Positions 1 through 5,790 of a DNA stretch of 5,790 nt are shown here, piece after piece. The notes below the pieces were generated by a model. That model ran no database searches and was not told the DNA's origin. It saw only the letters and a program-made list of their open reading frames with translations. The DNA lies in NCBI GenBank assembly GCA_946405115.1, contig CAMJGB010000124.1, forward strand, positions 1 through 5,790, given 5' to 3'. The stretch is from an uncultured Clostridia bacterium. GTDB taxonomy: Bacteria; Bacillota; Clostridia; Saccharofermentanales; Saccharofermentanaceae. The number at the start of each line of letters is the position of its first letter. Within the stretch, counting starts at the first letter, position 1. The translations under genes were made by a program, and so were the position numbers.

Positions 1-955
1 ATACGAGAGCGAAGAAGGCGAGGGGGCACACTCCCCATGGACCTTCGTGTCCTATGAATGTCATTGAGAAGGCGTTTACGAAGAAAGCCTTGAACGTATC
101 AAGTGAGAAGATGACCACATCCCACTTTGCTCCGAGTCTGTCTAATCCCGACAGGTTCATGATGGCGGGAAGCTGGAATCCGATTCCTATGCCAAGTCCG
201 AGTGCAGTGAAAGCTGCGAACTTTATGAGAATCTTGCAGAGGAACTTGAAGTTTCTGTTTTGCTTTTCGAAGAGGAAGCGTATTACGCAGTATGAAGCTA
301 CCAGTATTCCTGCCATGTAGGTGAAGTAGTAGGAGTTAATGAGGCAGAATGCAAGTGCAGTTACATAGAGCTTGAAGCCCTTGCCCGTCCACATTCTGTC
401 GACGCCGATCATGAGGAGAGGGAAGATGTAGAAAATGTTGATGAAGCTTGCCTGAGTAAAGCCCGTGTACATTACTGTTGAGAATGTGTAGACCATGGCT
501 GCAACAACAGTGCTTCTTACCGGAAGTTTCCTGCAGTGACAAAGGCAAGCGAAAGCAAGTCCCGCGACATAAAGCTTGAAGATGATGATCCCGTCGAAGA
601 CGTATTCTGCGATGCGGTGAGGGATGAATACCGAGATCCAGTACATCGGATCCGCGAGAGGGTTAGCTACGCTTGAGAAGACGATGAGGGAATCGTTTCC
701 TGTTCCTATCGACATGTCCCACATGGGAAGTTCCAATACATGTCTTACGAAGATGTTGCCGAAGAGTGTGCGGATCCATTTCCCTGCATATACGAAGTAA
801 GCGAACTGCTGGCTTACGCCGTCGGTCAAGGTGTACATGCTCTTCTTATCGATGAGGAAGAAGATGATCACGGTAAAGAAAGCAAATACACAAAACCAGA
901 GTGTGTATTGCCTGATCAGACTTTTGAATGAGTTTTTATTAATGCTTTGTTCCAT
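1..955 (-). CDS. YfhO-family polytopic membrane protein, N-terminal 318 residues (runs off the window)
   Basis: The start is ATG at 955-953 and the frame stays open to base 1, so only the N-terminal part is seen. It has a short basic N-terminus, a first membrane segment at about residues 18-36, and the YfhO-like extracytoplasmic motif TDGVSQQ (residues 44-50, Asp45). Several more hydrophobic segments follow at about 119-139, 147-167, 170-185, 197-225 and 243-262. It aligns with the neighbouring upstream gene almost without gaps from residue 1 to the cut (47 of 74 residues identical by hand count over 17-90), and both share GHEGPWGVCP near the cut. That alignment supports the chosen start. The start codon lies 17 nt inside the upstream gene in another frame, with only a weak AAGAAG ahead of it, so translation is probably coupled. 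YfhO proteins are GT-C-like; Bacillus subtilis YfhO takes part in lipoteichoic acid glycosylation. The substrate here is unknown. C-ending codons (CTC, TTC, ATC) seem commoner than in its paralogue. Confidence 0.88.
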   Translation of the reverse strand, partial: MEQSINKNSFKSLIRQYTLWFCVFAFFTVIIFFLIDKKSMYTLTDGVSQQFAYFVYAGKWIRTLFGNIFVRHVLELPMWDMSIGTGNDSLIVFSSVANPLADPMYWISVFIPHRIAEYVFDGIIIFKLYVAGLAFACLCHCRKLPVRSTVVAAMVYTFSTVMYTGFTQASFINIFYIFPLLMIGVDRMWTGKGFKLYVTALAFCLINSYYFTYMAGILVASYCVIRFLFEKQNRNFKFLCKILIKFAAFTALGLGIGIGFQLPAIMNLSGLDRLGAKWDVVIFSLDTFKAFFVNAFSMTFIGHEGPWGVCPLAFFALV

Positions 956-3605
956 GAATCTTCTTGTCCGCAATTATGAATGCAATGAATACAGTTAATG
1001 AGATGAGTGTCAAAGCTGCGCCTTCCGTAAGATACGGAGTGCGGTAATTAAGCTCGATGAAGTGATTGCCTGAAGATACAGGGACAGCCATGAATCCGAT
1101 GTTGGCCTTCTGTATAGGTACGGTTACGCCGTCAACAACTGCGGTCCAGCCTTCAGAGTAAGGAATCGCGAAGTAAAGATATTTGTCATTGTCTGCGACA
1201 GCATTAATCAGTACATGATTGCCGTTGATATCGTAAGAGACACTGTCAGTGTCAGCGTGATTGAAGAATGCTTCCGTTGTCTGTTCAAGGTCTTCAGAAG
1301 ATCTTGCATATATCTTGATGTCGTTAAGTGTGTATTCGCCTTCGAGGAATACAAGCCTTACTGTGTTTACAGCATCTTCAGTAAAGCCGAAGTTTACGAC
1401 AAATGTGTTTTTCCAGTGGTAGTACATGCTGTTCGATTCACGGCCCTGGATGGTGTCGGATACGAAGTAGGAACCGTCGTGTCCAAGAGATACCGCTGAC
1501 GCATAGAAATGGTCGGAATCTATGCCGTCGAGATAAACGCTGATCTCGCTGTTATCAATATCATCGAAGGAGAGGATTATGATTCCGGTGGAGTCCACAT
1601 GGAATGTGTTGTCTCCCGTGAAAGTGATGCCTTCGGAAGAAGTGACATCGTAATCGATCAGAGTGTGGCGGTAGACATCATCCGGAGTATCTGTTCCGTC
1701 TTCCGTGATGAGATAGTTCATCATGAGTTCCTCGGTCTCGATCGGGTCGGTGTTCTCGATGAAAGATGTATTGATTGCTTCATCATAAAAGTAAATGATC
1801 GATACAGGATCAGCTGATTCGTAAACGTAATACTGATCATCAGAGTGGATCAGATTTCCGTACGAATATGGTGCATTCAGATGGCTGTCATTGTTCTGAA
1901 CGGTTATGTACTTTGTTCCGTTCAAAAGCTCGAGGTAATTACGGCCGCGAAGTCCGTTTAACATGAAGCCCATGGGGTTGCTGTTAACTGACATGTCGAG
2001 GTAGTACCTGTCGATGTCGTTATTGTAATTACTGTTGTAGAAATCATATCCCATTACATTAAGGAGCATGGATGAGTTAAGCGGGACATCATCAATTACA
2101 AACGGGATGAAGTCATATCTTACATGATGAAGATCCTCGCGCTCGTCTTCCGTCAGCTGATCGAGACCGTTGCTTCTTAGGATGTAATCGTAGCTTGTTC
2201 CGTAATCCATGTGAACCTGCATGCGGTAAAGCTGAAGATTAGCAAAGCCTATGATCACACAGCAGATAAGCATTGAGAGAGACAAGAATATGAATCTCTT
2301 ATTCTCCTGCTTGCCAAGTTCAGGGATTATCAGCATTGATACTGCAAACAGAAGAAGTGATATGCCTGAAAGAAGTCCGCTAAGGTCAGCGAACAGGAAT
2401 GTAACGGCGCAATAAACAGCAGCTACACCGAGGAGGATGAATCTGGTTTTCTTGTTCATCTTGAGGATGTTTTCAAACTCTGAAGCAACTATGTATGACA
2501 GGAGGAATATGTAAGCGAATATGAATCTTCCTGTCGGGAAATTGAATCCGTTAAATACAGATCCTACTACGGGGAAGAAGAAAGCCATTGTGTACACGGC
2601 GAAAAGCACTTTCTGAAGAAGGCTGTCCTTCTTCCTTGAGAACAGGGTGACCAAAGCGAAAAGCACGATGGGGCATACTCCCCACGGTCCTTCATGTCCT
2701 ATGTCTGTAAGTGAGAATGCGTTTAATAAGTAAGCCTTAAGTGTGCCGAATGAGAATAAAACCGGGTCCCATTTTATGCTCATTCTGTCGAGACTTGCGA
2801 AGTTAAGAATCGCGGGGAACTGTAATCCTATGCCAATGCCTATGCCCAGAAGTGAGAAACCTGCGAATCTTAAGATGAGGCGTAAGAACGATTTTGTATT
2901 GTGAAGTTCACTGCTTAGCATGAATCTTATGATGCAGTAGATAACGATCAAAAGACCCATCATGTAGGTAAAGTAGTAAGAGCTTACGGCACAGTAAGCA
3001 AGGATAAGCACATAAAGCTTATAACCTTTGTTGTTCCACAGGCGGTCGACGCCGACCATGAGAAGAGGAAACAGACAGAAGGAATTGAAGAACCAGGCAG
3101 CCGTAAATCCGATATAAAGAACGGAAGAGAATGTGTATACCATCGCTGCTGCGACAGTGCTTCTTCCGGGCAATCCTCTGTGGTGGCAGAAGTAGGTAAA
3201 TGACAATCCCGCAAGATACATCTTTAAGATGATCATAGCGTTGAATGCGTACTCGGCAAATTCGTAGGGGACAAGGGCTGAGATCCAGTTCGTAGGATCT
3301 GCCAGAGGGCTGCTTACGACACTCGACAGGAAGATCAATGAATCGCTGCCCATGCCTATTGCCATGTTCCACATCGGAATCTCGAACACATGGCGTACGA
3401 AGATGTTGGAGAATAACTGCCTTATCCATGTTCCGGTATAGGCGAAGTAGGTGTACTGCTGATATACGCCGTCACCGATGTCGTAAAGGCTTTTGCCGTT
3501 GATGACAAAGAAAAGAATGACGGCGAATAAAGCAAATATGCAAAACCATATTGAGTAGAGGCCGGCCGTATTGGAGAATCCTTGTCTTTGTGCGCGTCTG
3601 TCCAT
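939..3605 (-). CDS. YfhO-family polytopic membrane protein, complete (888 aa)
   Basis: The product is probably a GT-C-type membrane glycosyltransferase acting on an envelope polymer at the outer face of the membrane. That role is known for Bacillus subtilis YfhO (lipoteichoic acid) and is inferred here. Residues 1-16 are short and basic. About thirteen hydrophobic segments lie within 17-456, followed by a large soluble part at about 457-860, very rich in Asp, Glu, Asn and Tyr. A last membrane segment at about 862-879 leads into a basic tail ending KKIHGTKH. The loop after the first segment carries GDGVYQQY (44-51); Asp45 is the natural candidate for a catalytic or metal-binding residue. The segment at about 806-855, including the PYSEGW block, is the typical YfhO C-terminal beta region. 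The ATG at 3605 is preferred over an in-frame TTG at 3635 because it aligns exactly with the paralogue's start. No Shine-Dalgarno sequence precedes either. The stop (TAA, 941-939) overlaps the next gene. No CsbB- or GtcA-like partner is in the window. Confidence 0.92.
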   Translation of the reverse strand: MDRRAQRQGFSNTAGLYSIWFCIFALFAVILFFVINGKSLYDIGDGVYQQYTYFAYTGTWIRQLFSNIFVRHVFEIPMWNMAIGMGSDSLIFLSSVVSSPLADPTNWISALVPYEFAEYAFNAMIILKMYLAGLSFTYFCHHRGLPGRSTVAAAMVYTFSSVLYIGFTAAWFFNSFCLFPLLMVGVDRLWNNKGYKLYVLILAYCAVSSYYFTYMMGLLIVIYCIIRFMLSSELHNTKSFLRLILRFAGFSLLGIGIGIGLQFPAILNFASLDRMSIKWDPVLFSFGTLKAYLLNAFSLTDIGHEGPWGVCPIVLFALVTLFSRKKDSLLQKVLFAVYTMAFFFPVVGSVFNGFNFPTGRFIFAYIFLLSYIVASEFENILKMNKKTRFILLGVAAVYCAVTFLFADLSGLLSGISLLLFAVSMLIIPELGKQENKRFIFLSLSMLICCVIIGFANLQLYRMQVHMDYGTSYDYILRSNGLDQLTEDEREDLHHVRYDFIPFVIDDVPLNSSMLLNVMGYDFYNSNYNNDIDRYYLDMSVNSNPMGFMLNGLRGRNYLELLNGTKYITVQNNDSHLNAPYSYGNLIHSDDQYYVYESADPVSIIYFYDEAINTSFIENTDPIETEELMMNYLITEDGTDTPDDVYRHTLIDYDVTSSEGITFTGDNTFHVDSTGIIILSFDDIDNSEISVYLDGIDSDHFYASAVSLGHDGSYFVSDTIQGRESNSMYYHWKNTFVVNFGFTEDAVNTVRLVFLEGEYTLNDIKIYARSSEDLEQTTEAFFNHADTDSVSYDINGNHVLINAVADNDKYLYFAIPYSEGWTAVVDGVTVPIQKANIGFMAVPVSSGNHFIELNYRTPYLTEGAALTLISLTVFIAFIIADKKIHGTKH

Positions 3606-3614
3606 AATAAAAAT

Positions 3615-3643
3615 AATATAAATAATGACAAACAAAAAATCAA
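3615..3643 (-). promoter_or_regulatory. Putative sigma-70-type promoter of the YfhO operon
   Basis: Read on the minus strand, TTGATT (3643-3638) and TATATT (3620-3615) are separated by exactly 17 bases. They match TTGACA at 4 of 6 and TATAAT at 5 of 6 positions. Transcription would start near 3607-3609, only about 2-4 bases before the ATG at 3605. The region is very AT-rich, so a chance match is possible. No better promoter was seen upstream of the gene. Confidence 0.5.
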
Positions 3644-3650
3644 TTTAACG

Positions 3651-3659
3651 TGGTAGAAT
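3651..3659 (+). promoter_or_regulatory. Putative extended -10 promoter of the redox operon
   Basis: The string TGGTAGAAT reads as an extended -10 element: TG, one base, then TAGAAT, which matches TATAAT at 5 of 6 positions. There is no recognisable -35 hexamer at 16-18 bases upstream; the nearest, ATGACA at 3625-3630, is 23 bases away. The predicted start is near 3666, giving a leader of about 55 nt before the ATG at 3722. The element lies back to back with the leftward promoter. Confidence 0.38.
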
Positions 3660-3672
3660 ACAAAGACTGTAT

Positions 3673-3694
3673 CAATCTCGCAGAGCGAGAATTG
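3673..3694 (+). other. Bulged hairpin in the leader of the redox operon
   Basis: The arms pair perfectly as TCTCGC (3676-3681) and GCGAGA (3685-3690) around an AGA loop. After a single bulged A (3691), three further pairs form between CAA (3673-3675) and TTG (3692-3694), for nine base pairs in total. It is followed by TTTATT, and the ribosome binding site lies 17 bases downstream. If transcription starts near 3666 it forms close to the 5' end of the mRNA. It could be an mRNA-stabilising stem, an attenuator or a protein-binding palindrome; the sequence does not decide. Confidence 0.45.
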
Positions 3695-3711
3695 TTTATT
3701 ATGATTTACAC

Positions 3712-3716
3712 GGAGG
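3712..3716 (+). promoter_or_regulatory. Ribosome binding site that fixes the start of the NuoF/GltD-like gene
   Basis: GGAGG is followed by a five-base spacer (ATTAT) and the ATG at 3722. This strong site decides between three in-frame starts. The GTG at 3650 overlaps the end of the presumed -10 element, and the ATG at 3701 has no purine-rich site at the proper distance. Confidence 0.85.
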
Positions 3717-3721
3717 ATTAT

Positions 3722-5554
3722 ATGAGCAGGCTTTCCAATGTTTCTGTTTCTTTGGCACAGGAAACAGTCGAAGAGCTGTACAAGGATATTGAGAGAAATA
3801 TCCAGACGAGCCAGCCCGGTCTTTGTCCGGTTGATCTCGCAGCAGCATTTATCCATTTGAGTCATGCAAGATCGTGCGGTAAGTGTACACCTTGCAGAGT
3901 AGGTCTCGGTAAACTCGAGGACCTTATTAACAGGGTATTAGACGGTAAGGCTACCATTGAGGATCTTGATGAGGTTGAGATGATGGCTGAGACGATTTAC
4001 CGTTCAGCTGACTGCGCTATCGGTTCAGAGGCTGCAAGAATGGCGGTAAAGGCTGTTAAGGGCTTCAGAGATGACTTCGAAGAGCACGTTAAGTACGGAC
4101 GCTGCAAGTTCCAGAACTTTAAGTCTGTTCCCTGCGTTGCAGAGTGTCCCGCTCACGTTGATATCCCGGGCTACATCGCTCTTATCAACGAAGGAAGATA
4201 CGATGACGCAGTTAAGCTTATCCGTAAGGACAATCCGTTCCCCGCAGCTTGCGGTATGATCTGCGAGCATCCTTGTGAGGAGCACTGCAGAAGAACTCTC
4301 GTTGATGACGCTATCAACATCAGAGGTCTTAAGAGATATGCGGTTGAACACGAGTCTGAGATCAAGGCTCCCAAGTGTGCTGAGCCTACAGGCAAGAAGG
4401 TTGCCATCATCGGAGGCGGTCCTTCCGGTCTTACAGCAGCTTACTTCCTCTCTGTCATGGGACACGAGTGTACTGTATTCGAGCAAAGAGACAAATTAGG
4501 CGGAATGCTCCGTTACGGTATTCCGAGCTACAGACTTCCCAGAGAGATCCTCGACCGTGAGATCGAAGGTCTTAAGCTTTCCGGATTCAAGGCATATACG
4601 AATATGTCCGTCGGAAAGGACATTACTCTCCAGGAGCTAAGAGACAAGTACGATGCAGTTTATATCTCCATCGGTGCACATACAGACAATAAGATCGGTA
4701 TCGACGGCGAGGACGCTGAGGGTGTTATCTCCGCTGTTGAGATGCTCCGCGGAATCGGTGACGGCGTAATGCCCGACTTCAAGGGTCAGGACATCGTAGT
4801 CGTTGGTGGCGGTAACGTTGCTATGGACGTTGCAAGATCTGCTATAAGACTCGGTGCAAACACAGTTAAGATCGCTTACAGAAGACGTAAGGTCGACATG
4901 ACAGCTCTTGCCGAAGAGGTTGAGGGTGCTGTTGCTGACGGCTGCGAGATCTTAGAGCTCAACGCTCCTACTAAGATCGAGAAGACAGCTGACGGCAAGG
5001 TTGCTGCTCTCTGGGTACAGCCTCAGATCGTAGGTGAAGTTAAGTGGGGAAGACCTGCTCCCGTTAATGCCGATTCTCCCGAGGTCCGCCTCGCCTGCGA
5101 CAAGGTGCTCGTAGCTATCGGCCAGGGCATCGAGTCCTCACACTTTGCAGATAACGGCATCCCCGTTAACAGAAGAAAGATCGCTGCCAAGGATACTGCT
5201 GATTTCGACGGTATCGACGGCGTCTTCTCCGGCGGTGACTGCGTTACCGGTCCCGCGACAGTTATCAAGGCTATCGCAGGCGGTAAGGTCGCAGCTGCCA
5301 ACATCGATGAGTACTTGGGCTTCGATCACGAGATCACGAGCGGCGTAGAGCTGCCTCCGGTAAGATTTGCAGACCGTGAGCCTATGGGCCGTGTCAACAT
5401 GACAGAGCGTCCTGCTTCCGAGAGAACGAAGGACTTCGACCTGATGGAATTCCCGATGACAGACCAGGAGGCTTGTCAGGAATCCGCGAGGTGCCTGCAG
5501 TGCGATCACTTCGGCTGCGGTAAGTTGAAGGGAGGCAGAGAGCTCAAATGGTAA
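3722..5554 (+). CDS. NuoF-type Fe-S domain fused to GltD/NfnL-like FAD-dependent NAD(P)H oxidoreductase (610 aa)
   Basis: This is a predicted cytoplasmic electron-transfer subunit that passes electrons between NAD(P)H, FAD and Fe-S clusters. Residues about 30-120 match the C-terminal [4Fe-4S] domain of NuoF/HydB: SCGKCTPCR supplies Cys52, 55 and 58, and Cys98 is the fourth ligand. The NuoF flavin- and NADH-binding fold is absent. Residues about 125-210 form the GltD-type N-terminal cluster domain, with Cys128, 138 and 142 and an evenly spaced set at Cys177, 181, 185 and 189. The FAD motif is GGGPSGLTAAY (231-241), followed by GGMLRYGIP (260-268). A second dinucleotide fold has GGGNVAMD (362-369) and an Arg-rich YRRR (387-390), which favours NADPH. 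GVFSGGDCVTGPATV (500-514) is the closing FAD-contact motif. A C-terminal tail adds Cys591, 594 and 599. The gene opens an operon and overlaps the next gene by 7 nt. It is not plain glutamate synthase beta subunit, because of the NuoF-type domain and the neighbour; the natural electron partners are inferred. Confidence 0.92.
   Translation: MSRLSNVSVSLAQETVEELYKDIERNIQTSQPGLCPVDLAAAFIHLSHARSCGKCTPCRVGLGKLEDLINRVLDGKATIEDLDEVEMMAETIYRSADCAIGSEAARMAVKAVKGFRDDFEEHVKYGRCKFQNFKSVPCVAECPAHVDIPGYIALINEGRYDDAVKLIRKDNPFPAACGMICEHPCEEHCRRTLVDDAINIRGLKRYAVEHESEIKAPKCAEPTGKKVAIIGGGPSGLTAAYFLSVMGHECTVFEQRDKLGGMLRYGIPSYRLPREILDREIEGLKLSGFKAYTNMSVGKDITLQELRDKYDAVYISIGAHTDNKIGIDGEDAEGVISAVEMLRGIGDGVMPDFKGQDIVVVGGGNVAMDVARSAIRLGANTVKIAYRRRKVDMTALAEEVEGAVADGCEILELNAPTKIEKTADGKVAALWVQPQIVGEVKWGRPAPVNADSPEVRLACDKVLVAIGQGIESSHFADNGIPVNRRKIAAKDTADFDGIDGVFSGGDCVTGPATVIKAIAGGKVAAANIDEYLGFDHEITSGVELPPVRFADREPMGRVNMTERPASERTKDFDLMEFPMTDQEACQESARCLQCDHFGCGKLKGGRELKW
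5531..5535 (+). promoter_or_regulatory. Ribosome binding site inside the end of the GltD-like gene
   Basis: GGAGG lies 12 bases before the ATG at 5548, a somewhat long spacing. It sits in the codons for the last residues of the upstream protein. Together with the ATGGTAA start/stop overlap it points to coupled translation of the two subunits. Confidence 0.6.
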
Positions 5555-5790
5555 ATCTGACAATCGACGGTAAGAAAGTATGTGTTAACGAGGGTGTTAC
5601 CATCCTCGAAGCAGCAAAGTCCGCAGGTATCAACATCCCCACGCTTTGCTATTGGAAGGGTCTCAACGAAGTCGGCGCATGCCGTGTGTGCGTAGTTGAG
5701 GTCGAGGGCATCCGTAAGCTGCCCGCTGCGTGCAACACTGCAGTACACGAGGGCATGGTAGTTCACACCAACTCCCGAAAAGTTCGTGAC
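5548..5790 (+). CDS. Probable [FeFe]-hydrogenase-type catalytic subunit, N-terminal [2Fe-2S] domain (81 residues, runs off the window)
   Basis: The visible 81 residues form a complete plant-ferredoxin-like [2Fe-2S] domain of the kind that begins HydA hydrogenases, NuoG and some formate dehydrogenase alpha subunits. It starts with the beta-strand pattern of VNLTIDGKKVCV. The ligands follow the family spacing: Cys34, Cys45, Cys48 and Cys62, within the motifs PTLCYW, GACRVCVVEV and AACNT. The closing HTNSRKVRD is where these proteins lead into the His/Cys-ligated [4Fe-4S] domain. In the cell it would carry electrons from the upstream flavoprotein to an active site that lies beyond the window. 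A GltD-like gene directly upstream fits the [FeFe] hydrogenases classed as glutamate-synthase-linked, so hydrogenase is favoured. The H-cluster motifs are not visible, so formate dehydrogenase or a NuoG-like subunit remains possible. The ATG at 5548 overlaps the previous stop by 7 nt. Confidence 0.85.
   Translation, partial: MVNLTIDGKKVCVNEGVTILEAAKSAGINIPTLCYWKGLNEVGACRVCVVEVEGIRKLPAACNTAVHEGMVVHTNSRKVRD

Noticed and set aside
336..548. Minus-strand open frame that resembles another at 3019-3429 (both contain a KKHC...HGIHIL/HGLHIL-like stretch)
   Set aside because: Both are out-of-frame readings of the same conserved part of the two YfhO paralogues, so the likeness only reflects the duplication.
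740..931. Plus-strand open frame of 63 codons
   Set aside because: It is the mirror of the N-terminal coding region of the truncated YfhO paralogue, which aligns closely with its neighbour.
1215..1817. Two plus-strand open frames (1215-1499 and 1509-1817) antisense to the YfhO soluble domain
   Set aside because: They lie wholly within a well-supported minus-strand gene, have no convincing ribosome binding site and no recognisable motif. The codon pattern there is explained by the minus-strand protein.
3606..3635. TTG start at 3635 giving ten extra hydrophobic residues on the complete YfhO protein
   Set aside because: There is no ribosome binding site, the stretch overlaps the proposed -10 element, and the paralogue aligns from the ATG at 3605.
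3673..3700. The leader hairpin as a true factor-independent terminator
   Set aside because: The stem is short and bulged, the tail has only a broken run of T, and no gene ends just upstream on this strand.
3692..3710. Possible Rex (redox-sensing repressor) operator, TTGTTTA followed by AT-rich bases and TTTACA
   Set aside because: The first half resembles TTGTTAA, but the second half does not give the expected TTAACAA in any register, and the site lies well downstream of the proposed promoter.
3650..3721. GTG start at 3650 or ATG at 3701 for the flavoprotein gene
   Set aside because: Only the ATG at 3722 has a properly spaced GGAGG. The extra residues do not resemble NuoF-type proteins, and 3650 abuts the proposed -10 element.
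3422..3865. Minus-strand open frame crossing the divergent intergenic region
   Set aside because: It overlaps the starts of two well-supported divergent genes and shows no protein-family character.
4025..4486. Minus-strand open frames opposite the flavoprotein gene (also 4171-4410, 5023-5304, 5138-5563)
   Set aside because: The plus-strand frame carries conserved cofactor motifs throughout. The antisense frames have none and are side effects of its codon bias.

Overview
The window looks like a chromosomal segment of an anaerobic, fermentative Bacillota (Clostridia-like) bacterium of moderate GC content. Two things suggest this: large YfhO-type polytopic envelope proteins, and an iron-sulfur flavoprotein of the NuoF/GltD type read directly into what looks like an NADH-dehydrogenase/[FeFe]-hydrogenase-type catalytic subunit. 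The assignment rests on protein character only; there is no rRNA or other marker here.

Layout. The left two thirds (1-3605) are on the minus strand and hold two tandem paralogous genes for YfhO-family multi-spanning membrane proteins. The upstream, complete copy (3605 to 939, 888 aa) overlaps by 17 nt the downstream copy (955 to beyond base 1; 318 codons visible). The two align almost residue for residue over the visible part, so they arose by duplication. The right third is on the plus strand. A 610-aa fusion of a NuoF-type [4Fe-4S] domain with a GltD/NfnL-type FAD/NAD(P)H oxidoreductase (3722-5554) overlaps by 7 nt the next gene (5548 to beyond 5790), whose first 81 residues are a plant-ferredoxin-like [2Fe-2S] domain of the HydA/NuoG type.

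The 116-base divergent intergenic region (3606-3721) holds the only regulatory signals I could see: a good sigma-70-like minus-strand promoter that would start transcription only a few bases before the YfhO ATG, an extended -10 element facing right, a bulged hairpin in the right-hand leader, and a strong GGAGG ribosome binding site.

How the genes may work together. The right-hand pair probably forms part of a soluble redox complex moving electrons between NAD(P)H, FAD, a chain of Fe-S clusters and a catalytic subunit (most likely [FeFe] hydrogenase of the GltD-linked type, less likely formate dehydrogenase). The YfhO pair is probably concerned with glycosylation of a cell-envelope polymer. 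Nothing links the two operons functionally except the shared divergent promoter region. I found no mobile element, CRISPR array, tRNA, rRNA or factor-independent terminator.
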